Assembly (NCBI GenBank): GCA_900167215.1 | Contig: FUZS01000013.1 | Span: forward strand, 1 to 64,000 | DNA from: [Eubacterium] yurii | GTDB lineage: Bacteria > Bacillota > Clostridia > Peptostreptococcales > Filifactoraceae | Direction of reading: 5' to 3' | DNA: 64,000 nucleotides | Part shown: positions 28,812 through 38,026 of the stretch, in pieces | Position numbering within the stretch: position 1 is the first letter of the stretch | Layout of the letters: each line of letters opens with the position of its first letter | Notes under the pieces: model-generated | What the model was told of the DNA's origin: nothing | Databases searched by the model: none | Seen by the model: only the letters and a program-made list of their open reading frames with translations | Position numbers and translations under genes: made by a program

Positions 28812-29786
28812 TCAACCACCTATCTGATACATACTTTTCATCTCTGAATTATCAATCAAGCCTTCCAAAAAACTATGAGATTTGGGCTTGTTATAGATTG
28901 TATCAGCAATTTTTTTAACTATTATATCCTCTTCCACTCCTTGAAGCATCATCTTTCTTATATCTACAGAATACTCATAGTTAAGACAGGGCTTGATTTT
29001 CCCGTCGCAGCTTATCCTTACCCTGTTGCAACTGTCACAAAACATATGCGACATAGCGGAAATAAAGCCTATCTCCGTCTTTAATTTAGAAAAAGAAAAA
29101 TACACAGCAGGACCGTTTCCGTGAACTTTTTCCGAACGCTTATAATCCCCATATTTCTCCGATATCATGGAGATTATCTCATCGCTGGATATAAAGTTGA
29201 AGCGATTGCCGTAGCCTATGGGCATCATCTCTATAAATCTCAGTTTTATGTCGTTTTCCTGAGTATAATCTACCAAGTCGGATATGTCCTCCTTGCTTAT
29301 ATCTATCGGCACAACATTGATTTTTATTTTAAAAAAATTATATTTTTTTAATTTTTTTATGACCATTAGTATTTTATCAAGTTTAAAATTTGTTATATCC
29401 TTGTATTTTTGCGGACTTAGAGAGTCCAAAGAAATGTTGATATTTTTTATATCCTGCTCATACAAAAAGTCCAAATACTCTTCAAGTCTTGTACCGTTGG
29501 TAGTAAGTGTAATGTTTTTAATTGCATCTATGGTCTTTATCTTTTTGACCACATCTTCAAAGTCTTCTCTTAACAGTGGTTCTCCTCCGGTCAGCTTTAT
29601 CGTGTCTATACCTATTTTTGAAAGATAAAGGCATATCTTATATATCTCATCCACGCTCATTATCTCGTCTTTTTTCAAAAATACAGGGCTTTGCCCCTTA
29701 GGCATACAGTAGACACAGTTCAGATTGCACCTGTCTGTAAGGGACAATCTGACGTAGTTAATCTTTCTGCCAAAAATATCTATCAT
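28812..29786 (-). CDS. moaA: GTP 3',8-cyclase, molybdenum cofactor biosynthesis
   Basis: This radical SAM enzyme catalyses the first step of molybdopterin synthesis. The N-terminal cluster CNLNCVYC (CxxxCxxC counted from DRCNLNCVYC) and C-terminal cluster C-DSC-NRVRISCDGKIKPC are both present. The protein ends in GG, as MoaA does, and that tail is needed for function. The 324-aa length is usual. moaC lies 2 nt upstream on the same strand. No other molybdopterin gene is in the window. Confidence 0.96.
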   Translation of the reverse strand: MIDIFGRKINYVRLSLTDRCNLNCVYCMPKGQSPVFLKKDEIMSVDEIYKICLYLSKIGIDTIKLTGGEPLLREDFEDVVKKIKTIDAIKNITLTTNGTRLEEYLDFLYEQDIKNINISLDSLSPQKYKDITNFKLDKILMVIKKLKKYNFFKIKINVVPIDISKEDISDLVDYTQENDIKLRFIEMMPIGYGNRFNFISSDEIISMISEKYGDYKRSEKVHGNGPAVYFSFSKLKTEIGFISAMSHMFCDSCNRVRISCDGKIKPCLNYEYSVDIRKMMLQGVEEDIIVKKIADTIYNKPKSHSFLEGLIDNSEMKSMYQIGG

Positions 29787-29788
29787 CT

Positions 29789-30268
29789 TTATCTTTCCTC
29801 AAATTTGAAATCTCCGCTTTTTCCACCTGTTTTTTCCACAAGATGTATATCACAAATCACCATTGACTTGTCTATTGCCTTGCACATATCATATATTGTA
29901 AGCAGTGATACGCTCACTCCATGTAGCGCCTCCATCTCCACACCTGTCTTTCCTGTGCAGTGTACTGTACATGTCGATTTTATTAGGAGATTATCCTCAT
30001 CTATTTCAAAATCTATCTTAGCCTTATTAATCAAAATATTGTGACAAAGCGGTATGACTGATGAAGTGTTTTTCACTGCCATTATACCTGCAATCCTCGC
30101 AGTGGATATGACATCTCCCTTTTTATTGTCCATATTTTTTATCGAAGATATTATATCCTTATTTACCCTTATACTGCCTGTAGCTGTTGCCACTCTCTTG
30201 GTGATGTCCTTGTCACCTACATCCACCATTATCGCATTACCGTTTTTGTCCAAATGTGTAAATTCCAT
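29789..30268 (-). CDS. moaC: Cyclic pyranopterin monophosphate synthase
   Basis: MoaC converts the MoaA product to cyclic pyranopterin monophosphate. The 159-aa sequence shows MVDVGDKDITKRVATATG at the N-terminus, AGIMAVKNTSSVIPLCHNI, and the active-site GVEMEALHGVSVSLLTIYDMCKA. All are standard family blocks. It is transcribed just before moaA, a common two-gene unit in Clostridia. Confidence 0.97.
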   Translation of the reverse strand: MEFTHLDKNGNAIMVDVGDKDITKRVATATGSIRVNKDIISSIKNMDNKKGDVISTARIAGIMAVKNTSSVIPLCHNILINKAKIDFEIDEDNLLIKSTCTVHCTGKTGVEMEALHGVSVSLLTIYDMCKAIDKSMVICDIHLVEKTGGKSGDFKFEER

Positions 30269-30661
30269 ATTATCCCCTTTTTTGTATATCTTTTTATAAT
30301 ATCATAATTTATTGCCAAGTATCAAGCGTTTTTCAACAAAAAATAAATTTTCATTACATATTATAAAATAATATTGTGAAATTTATTTTAAGACTGTATA
30401 ATTTTTATAAGTAAATTTTATGCTGAAAATCTATTAAAAAGCCATATATTGCAGTAAAGTAGTTGATAATTCATAAACTGTAATGTCATAAGCCATAAAT
30501 ACTTTGTATTATAAATAGTAATTGGTATAAGGCTTAAATTAGATATCGATAATAGAATAATCTTATCTATCTCAAATGACATAAACAAAATTATATATAA
30601 CTAAAGAAATAATCCCAACATCCGATATTTTTAAAGGAAAATTTTTAGAAAGGGATTATTA
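30269..30661. other. Divergent intergenic region between moaC and the SLH protein gene
   Basis: About 390 AT-rich nt. The stretch 30459-30540 is related to 33727-33800 on the other side of the SLH gene and, at its right end, to the ATACTAA-type repeat elements. No ORF was recognised. Confidence 0.5.
30459..30540 (+). repeat. Imperfect direct repeat, left copy (flanks SLH gene)
   Basis: It shares GATAATTCATAAACT.TAATGT and a later TATAAATA block with 33727-33800. The end TATTATAAATAGTAATTGGTAT resembles the right end of the interspersed element at 41536-41651, with two changes near TTAGTAT. Confidence 0.5.
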
Positions 30662-33600
30662 TTGATTATGAAGAAAAATAAAATATGTTGCACCTTACTT
30701 GCTACAGGACTGATTTTACAGACTTGTAGCTATCCAATATTTGCTGACTCAAATTCTCAAACTAAGTCAAACTTAGGAAGTATCCATGCTTCAAATAGTT
30801 CACAAAGTAATTTGCAAGTTCTAAATGAAAAAATAGGCGAGCTTGAAGCACCGACTCAAGCAGAAGACGGAAATATTGTTATCAACGAACATGCGTTAAG
30901 CCTTAATGTAGGTGATGAATTTCAGTTAAAACTCACTGATTCTGACGGCATTGATGTAAGTGACGTAGAGTGGTTTGTAAGAGTAAGAATACCTCAAGAT
31001 ATTTTATATGCAGATAGTGATTACAATAGGCTAAACGGAGCCTGTATCAGTATAAATAATGGTCTTGTAAGCGCTAAGTCAAGCGGAAACATTGAAATAT
31101 GGGCAAAAAAAGGTGATGCCTTATATAAATGTGTAGTAAATATCGAAAAGGAAAAAGATTCAATAGTTGAAAAAAAGGTGGATGAAATAGCTGATAAATT
31201 CAGACATCTAAGCAGTGATGCGGACAAGCTTATGGCAGTACACGACTATCTTGTGGACAATATAGAATATTCAAATGAACATATAGTAAGCTATGCCTAT
31301 GGAGCATTAATAGAAGGAAAGGCGGTTTGCCAAGGATATTCACAGTCTTTTCAAAAAATTATAGGCAAGTTGAACATTGAAGGACGTACTTTAAAAGGCT
31401 ATAGTACCGCAGCAAAACCGGAATATCACCAATGGAACAGGGTAAAATTGGATGACGGTTGGTATTTTGTGGATATTACTTGGGATGATTTACTTGAAGA
31501 CCAATATAGAAGTTATAAGCACTTTTTAATAGATAGTGATACCTTAGGGAAAAACCATAAAGATTGGCATTCCTATGCTGATGAATTTGACGGCACTAAA
31601 TACAGGTATTACGCCTACAAAAAACAAGGTGAATTTGCAAATAACAAAGAAGAACTTGAACAAGTGCTAAGGGCACAAATAAATTCAAGTAATTTACCTT
31701 ATGCTACAATACGTGTTGCCATTCCAAAATCAATGGATGAGAGAGAAATATTATCAGCTGTAAGAAAGATAACTGGCGGAAGTCCATATTTTAATGAGAT
31801 AAACAGTGTAAGAGACACGTTTGGAACACATAAGTTTTATTCATATCAGATTTCAAATATACCTGCTAAAGCGGAAAAAAATGTAAATCTATTGGAAATA
31901 AAGCCTACTAATAATATAAGTGAAACTACAACTTCTGTAATGCTTACATTTGATGAGGATATAGATGATTTAAGTGTAAATGATATAAGCATTGAAGATG
32001 TTTATAAAACAGGTGTAAATAAAATAGATAACAAAACTTATGAGCTTACATTTAAGGATATGATGTTCCGAAGTACCAAGACTGTCCCTATAGAAGTAAG
32101 TAAAAGAGGCTATAATATATCAAATAGCAGAAAAGATGTGGAAATAAGCATAGTTAAAGAAGAAAAACCAAATGTAACATTTAAAGCTACAGGAGATAGA
32201 GAAGGAAGACTTGAAAATGTTGAACGAGGAATGAGATATGATTTGGGAGATGGAGTTTGGCAGGATATAGATTCAAGTGAGCCTGTAAATATCACAACAA
32301 AGTTTAATGAGCCAATCTTGATACTTAGACAAAGTACCACAGCTCCAATACTTCATTCAGATGTGCAAAAGATACTTCCAAGAGAAACAGTAAGTCCTTT
32401 GAACATAAAAGCTGTAGATAGTGTAGGAGATAAGAATAACGGCAAGATAATCTATGTAAATAGAAAAATGGAATATAAGAAAGATGGCTCTCAAGACTGG
32501 ACAGCTTGTAGCGGAAAAGAAGTAACAGGACTTTCAGAAGGTAAGTATCTTGTAAGATACAAAGCTGACGGTATTAAACTTGCTTCACAGCCAATAGAAG
32601 TTAAAATCAATGTAAGAGCAGAAGAAAACAGTAATTTGGATAGTCCTAAAGATAATAAGAGTGAAAATACAGCTCCTCAAACAGAAAATAATTCTGATAA
32701 GGCTGGTGCAGAGCAAAACAAGCAAAAAGAGGAACAAAGTAAGCTCGAGCCACAAAAAACAGCTAAAGAAGATAAGGAATCAAATAAAGCAAGTCAAGAA
32801 CAAAAAGATTCAAAAGCTGATTCTAAAAAAACAGTTGATGTACAAAAGCCTGATAAAAAAGAAACTCAAAAGGAAGAACAAAAAGCTGAGCAAAAAGAAG
32901 AAAAATCAAACTCAGGTAACAGAGATGGTGGAAGTTCATCATCAAGCAAAAGCTCAAATTCTTCACTTGGTGGAGGTGGTGGAGCTTCCTCAACATCAAA
33001 ATCTGTTAGACAGCAAAACAAGACAGCTAAAAAAGATGTCCAAAAAACTGTTGAAACAACAAAAGCTGCAAGTCAAGAATCAACACAAAAAAATCAGCAG
33101 GAAAAATCTCAACTAAGTCAACAAAAGCAAGAAAAATCAAAAGAAATAAAAGTTTCTGACATAATGACTAAACAAGAAGCTGAAAATACAGTAGACAAGC
33201 TAAAAGATATAAGCCAAATAACTTGGAGCAAGCAAGCTGTAACAAAGCTAATGCAAAAAGGAATAATGTCTGGAGATAAAAAAGGCAACTTCATGCCTAA
33301 AAAAGCTGTAACAAGAGCAGAAGTAGCCCAAGTAATCACTAATATAATAGGAGAAAAGTCAAGCAAAATAAAAGTCGCAGATGTGGACAATAACAAATGG
33401 TATGCAAAAGCAGTACAGACAGTATTGGAAAACAAAATTTTCTCTCAAGACAAAAAAGCCAATTTCAGACCGGATAGCAAAATAACGAGGGCAGAATTGT
33501 TTGTAGCTGTAGCTAAATTAAAAGACATTAAAGCATTGGATAATGCGAGGGCAAAAGAAGTATTGTCAAAATACAAAGATGTGGACTCTACACCTGCATG

Positions 33601-33727
33601 GGCTATAGGATATATATCTGCCTTAGTTGAAAAAGGAATAGTGAGCGGAGCAAATAATAAGATAAATGCAAATGATACGCTTACAAGAGAACAACTTTCG
33701 ACTATATTTGCCAATATTATAGATTAA
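30662..33727 (+). CDS. Large surface protein: transglutaminase-like domain and three C-terminal SLH domains
   Basis: Of 1021 residues, the first 28 or so form a signal peptide. An Ig-like beta domain (about 50-170) is followed by a transglutaminase/protease-like domain with candidate triad C223 (KAVCQGYSQ), H256 (YHQWNRV) and D271 (WYFVDITWDD). Further beta domains run to about 655. A long low-complexity linker rich in Lys, Glu, Gln and Ser with a Gly patch follows (about 660-840), then three SLH repeats (about 850-1020) that would anchor it to secondary wall polymer. The start is TTG at 30662 (7 nt after AAGGG) or ATG at 30668. It may crosslink or cleave surface proteins; this is inference. 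Confidence 0.88.
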   Translation: MIMKKNKICCTLLATGLILQTCSYPIFADSNSQTKSNLGSIHASNSSQSNLQVLNEKIGELEAPTQAEDGNIVINEHALSLNVGDEFQLKLTDSDGIDVSDVEWFVRVRIPQDILYADSDYNRLNGACISINNGLVSAKSSGNIEIWAKKGDALYKCVVNIEKEKDSIVEKKVDEIADKFRHLSSDADKLMAVHDYLVDNIEYSNEHIVSYAYGALIEGKAVCQGYSQSFQKIIGKLNIEGRTLKGYSTAAKPEYHQWNRVKLDDGWYFVDITWDDLLEDQYRSYKHFLIDSDTLGKNHKDWHSYADEFDGTKYRYYAYKKQGEFANNKEELEQVLRAQINSSNLPYATIRVAIPKSMDEREILSAVRKITGGSPYFNEINSVRDTFGTHKFYSYQISNIPAKAEKNVNLLEIKPTNNISETTTSVMLTFDEDIDDLSVNDISIEDVYKTGVNKIDNKTYELTFKDMMFRSTKTVPIEVSKRGYNISNSRKDVEISIVKEEKPNVTFKATGDREGRLENVERGMRYDLGDGVWQDIDSSEPVNITTKFNEPILILRQSTTAPILHSDVQKILPRETVSPLNIKAVDSVGDKNNGKIIYVNRKMEYKKDGSQDWTACSGKEVTGLSEGKYLVRYKADGIKLASQPIEVKINVRAEENSNLDSPKDNKSENTAPQTENNSDKAGAEQNKQKEEQSKLEPQKTAKEDKESNKASQEQKDSKADSKKTVDVQKPDKKETQKEEQKAEQKEEKSNSGNRDGGSSSSSKSSNSSLGGGGGASSTSKSVRQQNKTAKKDVQKTVETTKAASQESTQKNQQEKSQLSQQKQEKSKEIKVSDIMTKQEAENTVDKLKDISQITWSKQAVTKLMQKGIMSGDKKGNFMPKKAVTRAEVAQVITNIIGEKSSKIKVADVDNNKWYAKAVQTVLENKIFSQDKKANFRPDSKITRAELFVAVAKLKDIKALDNARAKEVLSKYKDVDSTPAWAIGYISALVEKGIVSGANNKINANDTLTREQLSTIFANIID

Positions 33728-33800
33728 TAGCTGATAATTCATAAACTCTAATGTTATTTAGTTATAAATACTCGGTATTTCAAATAGTTGTTAGCGTGAA
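33727..33800 (+). repeat. Imperfect direct repeat, right copy (flanks SLH gene)
   Basis: Related to 30459-30540 in the same orientation. It begins at the stop codon of the SLH protein gene. Similarity is partial. Confidence 0.45.
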
Positions 33801-33808
33801 AATATAAC

Positions 33809-33847
33809 AAAAGACCACTGTCATTCAAAATAGACAGTGGTCTTTTT
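33809..33847. terminator. Bidirectional terminator between the SLH gene and sstT
   Basis: AAAAGACCACTGTC (33809-33822) pairs perfectly with GACAGTGGTCTTTT (33833-33846). T-runs on both strands fit the convergent genes. Confidence 0.88.
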
Positions 33848-33874
33848 TAATACGATTTTTAATTAATATCCTAA

Positions 33875-35149
33875 CTATTTCACATTAGAAAGCAATCTCT
33901 TATAGTCTATCTTTTCTCCGTCCTTTGCCTTTTTGGCAAAGTCCGCTACAGCTGTAAACAATACGTCTGTTGAAGAGTTTATAGCAGTTTCGGCAGAGTC
34001 TTGGATAACACCTATTATATATCCTACCCCTACGACCTGTGCCGATGCCTCTGCAGGTATACCAAACAATGAGCAGGCGAGAGGAATAAGAAGTAGTGAG
34101 CCTCCTGCAACACCTGATGCTCCGCAGGCTCCAAGTGCAGAAAGTACACTAAGCACAAAGGCAGTTGCAAAATCTACCTCAACACCCAAAGTATTTGCAG
34201 CAGCAAGTGTCATTATAGATATTGTTATGGCTGCTCCACCCATGTTTATAGTAGCTCCAAGAGGAATTGATACAGAATAGGTATCTTCATCAAGTTCCAA
34301 TTGTTTGCAAAGTTCCATATTTACAGGAATATTGGCAGCAGAGCTTCTTGTGAAAAATGCAGTAAGTCCGCTCTTTTTGATACAAGCAAGTACCAAAGGA
34401 TAAGGGTTGATTTTAAGCTGAGTCCATACCATTATAGGATTGACTATCAAGGCTACAAAAAACATAGTTCCAAGTAACAAAGCTATAAGCATAGCATACT
34501 CTTCAAAAATCTCTATACCGCTAACAGTTATAGAATTGTATATCAGTCCCATTACACCAAAAGGAGCAAAATTAATTACTATATGAACTACTGAAGACGT
34601 AGCATCAGCAAAGTTGGAAATCATGGTCTTAGTAGATTCACTTGCTTTTTTTAGAGCCAATCCTATCAGCACCGCCCAAAAGAGTATACCCATATAATTA
34701 GGAGTTGAAAGTGCCCTTACAGGATTGTCCACAATGTTAAGCAAAAGTGTAGTAAGCACTTCATCCAAACCTTTTGGAGGGTTTATCTCCTCAGCTATTG
34801 GAGGCAATGTCATTTTAATTGGGAACAAAAAACTTGCTATAACTGAAAAAAGTGCGGCTAAGAATGTAGCAACAAGATACAAAACAATAACATGTTTCAT
34901 ATTGGTCTTTTGACCTTCTTTATGCTTACATAGTGACTCCATTACAAGAAAAAATACCAAGATAGGCGCAATGGATTTTAAGGCTCCTGTAAACATACTT
35001 CCAAACAATTTGAGTACATCAAGCACATTTCCGGCTGTTGATGTTCCCAAATTCGGTCTTATTATTGCAAAAATTGTTCCTATGATAAGACCTGTCACTA
35101 TTCTCTTGACCAGCCCTATCTGAGTGTACTTCTTCCATAAATCCTTCAT
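33875..35149 (-). CDS. sstT: Serine/threonine:Na+ symporter
   Basis: This 424-aa member of the DAACS (GltP/EAAT) family aligns closely with what I recall of E. coli SstT: ALKSIAPILVFFLVMESL, AFFTRSSAANIPVNMELC, SIPLGATINMGGAAITI and ACGASGVAGGSLLLIPLAC are nearly identical blocks. It imports serine and threonine with Na+, which fits an amino-acid-fermenting lifestyle and the Na+-type V-ATPase in this window. The gene is alone on the minus strand, with a GAGGG ribosome site. Confidence 0.95.
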   Translation of the reverse strand: MKDLWKKYTQIGLVKRIVTGLIIGTIFAIIRPNLGTSTAGNVLDVLKLFGSMFTGALKSIAPILVFFLVMESLCKHKEGQKTNMKHVIVLYLVATFLAALFSVIASFLFPIKMTLPPIAEEINPPKGLDEVLTTLLLNIVDNPVRALSTPNYMGILFWAVLIGLALKKASESTKTMISNFADATSSVVHIVINFAPFGVMGLIYNSITVSGIEIFEEYAMLIALLLGTMFFVALIVNPIMVWTQLKINPYPLVLACIKKSGLTAFFTRSSAANIPVNMELCKQLELDEDTYSVSIPLGATINMGGAAITISIMTLAAANTLGVEVDFATAFVLSVLSALGACGASGVAGGSLLLIPLACSLFGIPAEASAQVVGVGYIIGVIQDSAETAINSSTDVLFTAVADFAKKAKDGEKIDYKRLLSNVK

Positions 35150-35775
35150 TAAAAACCCTCTCTTTCACATTTCGTGCGCCACCCTACTTATAAATACAAA
35201 AATCAATCTTCCTCAAATAAATTACAATTAAAGTACTTAAATTTAATATAAACTCCAAAAAAGAGCTTAGAAAATTTAGCTAATACTAATCACCGTTTAT
35301 AATGCCATATATTCAGTTTTATTGAAATATTATTTTTTTGTTTTCAACAACTATCATTTATATATTTTTATGACTATTTAATTGGTTTTTAGTATAACTT
35401 AAGTGAGAAAGTTAAATTATATAATATCCATCAGTAGAGTACAAACTCAAGATTCATAAAAATAAATAATTACTATAAAATATTTCAAGATAATAGCATA
35501 ATAATTTAAACTTGTCCATAGTTTTTGTATCAAATCTAAAAACATTTTTGTTCTTCGTCTATGCACTTTCACTCTAATATTAGAATTATTTGATTTTATC
35601 AGTCTTTTTTTGTAAAAACTGCATATAAAATATTTAAAAATTTATTAAGAGTAATTATTTGCTATTGACAAATATTATTTATAGACTTATAATTTCATCA
35701 TAAAAGATAAATGTTATCGATTAATTTTTTATATCATAATATTTTTGTAATTTTCACTCAATTTTGGAGGTAGCT
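35150..35775. other. Divergent intergenic region between sstT and the DUF3793 gene
   Basis: About 625 AT-rich nt. It includes a full repeat element at 35283-35395 and otherwise no recognised feature. Promoters for both genes must lie here. Confidence 0.5.
35283..35395 (-). repeat. MITE-like element, reverse orientation
   Basis: It begins ATACTAATCACCG and ends TTTTTAGTAT, giving 7-bp terminal inverted repeats ATACTAA/TTAGTAT. It is the reverse complement of the elements at 41536-41651 and 54483-54597, with scattered differences. Length 113 bp, no coding capacity. Confidence 0.75.
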
Positions 35776-36315
35776 ATGTTTGAGCGCTTGTTGGTGGAGC
35801 ATTGTGCACCGACATTAGCAGGTATCAAAACTGCAAATTTATTTTCATATTCCGGCGATGACGCTATGTCAAAGGTAAGACATTGGAACAGGCTCTTATA
35901 CAAATTAAGACTTAGACTTACAATCTTAAGTAATATCAATGGTAAGACTCTAATCTACATTTACAGGATTGACTTATTAAATAAGACCTTATCTGATTCC
36001 AGAGTGCGTAATTTCTTAAAAATCTATGGATATGGTAAGCAAATAAGTTGTGGAAAAGTTATAAAAAACCTATCTCTAAGAGTGAAAAAGGATGACTTTC
36101 CCCATGAAATCGGAGTTTTCTTGGGTTACCCCCTTGATGATGTAAGGCTCTTTATAAAAAATAAGGGCAAAAATTACAAGGTATCCGGTATATGGAAGGT
36201 GTACACTGATGAAGGCGAGTCTCTAAAGAAGTTTGAAATGTATAAAAAATGCACAACTTCTCTTTGCGAGTCATTCCTCAAGGGTGTAAACATAACATCT
36301 CTTTGCGTTGCATGA
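35776..36315 (+). CDS. DUF3793 family protein
   Basis: This 179-aa soluble protein has the DUF3793 blocks CAPTLAGIKTANLFSY at the N-terminus and HEIGVFLGYPLDDVRLFI later, followed by WKVY. Such proteins are of unknown function and are typically found beside a flavodoxin in anaerobic Clostridia, as here (72 nt upstream of a flavodoxin gene). A link to redox or metal homeostasis is inferred from that context. The start is MFERLLVEHC, preceded by GGAGGTAGCT; the four extra in-frame codons upstream are part of the ribosome site. Confidence 0.85.
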   Translation: MFERLLVEHCAPTLAGIKTANLFSYSGDDAMSKVRHWNRLLYKLRLRLTILSNINGKTLIYIYRIDLLNKTLSDSRVRNFLKIYGYGKQISCGKVIKNLSLRVKKDDFPHEIGVFLGYPLDDVRLFIKNKGKNYKVSGIWKVYTDEGESLKKFEMYKKCTTSLCESFLKGVNITSLCVA

Positions 36316-36386
36316 TTTTGGTAGATATCAAAGAATAGTAATATTTTTTGATTAATATAAAATATTGATTTAAAGGAGTATTAATT

Positions 36387-36809
36387 ATGAGTAAAGTAGC
36401 AGTAGTTTATTGGTCAGGAACTGGAAATACTGAAGCGATGGCAAATGCCGTTGTTGAAGGAGCAAAAGGCGCCGGAGCTGATGTGGATTTGATATTCAGC
36501 GACGACTTTACTAAGGATAAACTTGGTGATTATGATGCGATAGCATTCGGCTGTCCTGCGATGGGTAATGAAGAACTTGAAGAATCAAGTTTCGAGCCTA
36601 TGTTTGCAAGTGTTGAAAACGACCTTGGCGGAAAGAAAATTGCAATATTCGGATCTTATGAATGGAACGACGGTCAATGGATGAGAGACTGGGAAGTAAG
36701 AGCTAAAAATACTGCCGGAACTTTGGTAGCTGATGGTCTTATGGCTTATGACAGCCCTGATGAAGAAGCTCTTGCAAAATGTAAAGAACTTGGAGCGGCA
36801 TTGGCATAA
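36387..36809 (+). CDS. Flavodoxin
   Basis: This 140-aa short-chain flavodoxin is an FMN electron carrier. The phosphate-binding loop is YWSGTGNTEAMA (residues 8-19). The isoalloxazine-binding loops are near FGCPAMGNEELEE (about 55-67) and FGSYEWNDGQWMRDW (about 89-103). It has the clostridial flavodoxin look, with Trp in the second loop. It follows the DUF3793 gene and ends at a strong terminator. Confidence 0.95.
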   Translation: MSKVAVVYWSGTGNTEAMANAVVEGAKGAGADVDLIFSDDFTKDKLGDYDAIAFGCPAMGNEELEESSFEPMFASVENDLGGKKIAIFGSYEWNDGQWMRDWEVRAKNTAGTLVADGLMAYDSPDEEALAKCKELGAALA

Positions 36810-36820
36810 TAATCTTATAT

Positions 36821-36857
36821 AATATCTGTTGGGGGAAACTCTAACAGATATTTTTTA
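36821..36857 (+). terminator. Rho-independent terminator after flavodoxin
   Basis: AATATCTGTT (36821-36830) pairs with AACAGATATT (36843-36852), followed by TTTT. Confidence 0.8.
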
Positions 36858-37019
36858 TGAAAAAAATATAAATCAAAAATATTCTAATACTGATAGTTAA
36901 CAAGGCTGATACTAAAAACTTACAAAATTGAAATCCGGTGAATTAATATTAAATTCTTGAAGTCTAATTAATAACATCAGAGTTCTTACGTTTTCATAAG
37001 TGCTATACAGATATTTTAC

Positions 37020-37048
37020 TTGACAAAAAAACAAAAAGAGAGTATATT
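37020..37048 (+). promoter_or_regulatory. Sigma-A-type promoter for the PPDK regulator gene
   Basis: Perfect -35 TTGACA (37020-37025) and -10 TATATT (37043-37048) with a 17-nt spacer, 64 nt before the start codon. It probably drives both the regulator and ppdK. Confidence 0.7.
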
Positions 37049-37111
37049 ATTCTAAATAAAAAATTGTTTTCACATCCCTATTTTTAAAATACTATACTAT
37101 AAGAGGTGCAT

Positions 37112-37951
37112 ATGAAACAGCTTAGCATATTTATCCTTTCAGACTCTTTGGGCAATACCGCAGAACACGTTGCAGGTGCTGCAATAGCTCAATTTCAATC
37201 AGACGCTTTTACGGTAAAAAAGTTCCCATACATAAAAGAAGACACCCCTTTTGACTATATTTTCAGTGAAATACTGCGTGCTCCTGATAAAATTATCTTA
37301 CATACTATAGTAAAAAAAGAACTTGTTCAAAAAATAAGTAAGTTTGCTGCTGAAAATAACATCAGATGTCTTGATTTGCTTACTCCTGTACTTGACTCTA
37401 TAGAATCTGTAACAGGTGAGGCTCCTTTGCAGGAAACAGGGATGCTCAGAAAATTAAACGACAGATATTTCAAAAGAGTGGAATCTGTGGAATTTGCCGT
37501 AAAATATGACGACGGAAAAGATCCAAGAGGTGTACTCAAGGCTGATTTAGTCATAATCGGTGTGTCTCGTACATCCAAGACACCACTATCTATGTACCTT
37601 GCCAACAAAAATATCAAGGTGGCAAACATACCTCTTGTACCTGAGGCAAAAGTACCTCCTGAGCTCTTCCAAATACCCTCTAAAAAGATAGTCGGACTTA
37701 CAAATACACCTGAAAAACTCAACGAGATACGTACAGAAAGACTGAGGGCTCTTGGACTGAGCACTGCAAATACAGGTGAAAACAAATATGCGAATATGGA
37801 TAGAATACTTGAAGAGATAGAATTTGCCGAATCTCTTATGAAAAAGATTGGCTGTCCCATCATAAATGTGTCCAACAAAGCTATAGAAGAAACGGCTGAA
37901 AAGATAATTACCTACTTAAAAAGAAACGGCATGAAGGTATATAACGAATAA
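37112..37951 (+). CDS. Pyruvate,phosphate dikinase regulatory protein (bifunctional kinase/pyrophosphorylase)
   Basis: This PSRP family protein (DUF299) inactivates PPDK by ADP-dependent Thr phosphorylation and reactivates it by Pi-dependent removal. The nucleotide-binding loop is VIIGVSRTSKTPLSMYLA (about residues 148-165), and the N-terminal ILSDSLGNTAEHVA is a family hallmark. The start is the ATG of MKQLSIF, since AGAGGTG lies just upstream. It lies 75 nt before ppdK on the same strand, which settles the target as PPDK rather than PEP synthase. Confidence 0.95.
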   Translation: MKQLSIFILSDSLGNTAEHVAGAAIAQFQSDAFTVKKFPYIKEDTPFDYIFSEILRAPDKIILHTIVKKELVQKISKFAAENNIRCLDLLTPVLDSIESVTGEAPLQETGMLRKLNDRYFKRVESVEFAVKYDDGKDPRGVLKADLVIIGVSRTSKTPLSMYLANKNIKVANIPLVPEAKVPPELFQIPSKKIVGLTNTPEKLNEIRTERLRALGLSTANTGENKYANMDRILEEIEFAESLMKKIGCPIINVSNKAIEETAEKIITYLKRNGMKVYNE

Positions 37952-38026
37952 GGATTATACACTTAATAATATATAAGTTGAAATGAAAAGTTTATTTATT
38001 AAAATTAAATCTTGGAGGGAAATAAG

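Noticed and set aside
32661-33116. 151-codon open frame inside the SLH protein gene
   Set aside because: It is an alternative frame of the Lys/Gln-rich linker; its composition (Lys and Gln almost throughout) follows from the A-rich codons of the real frame.
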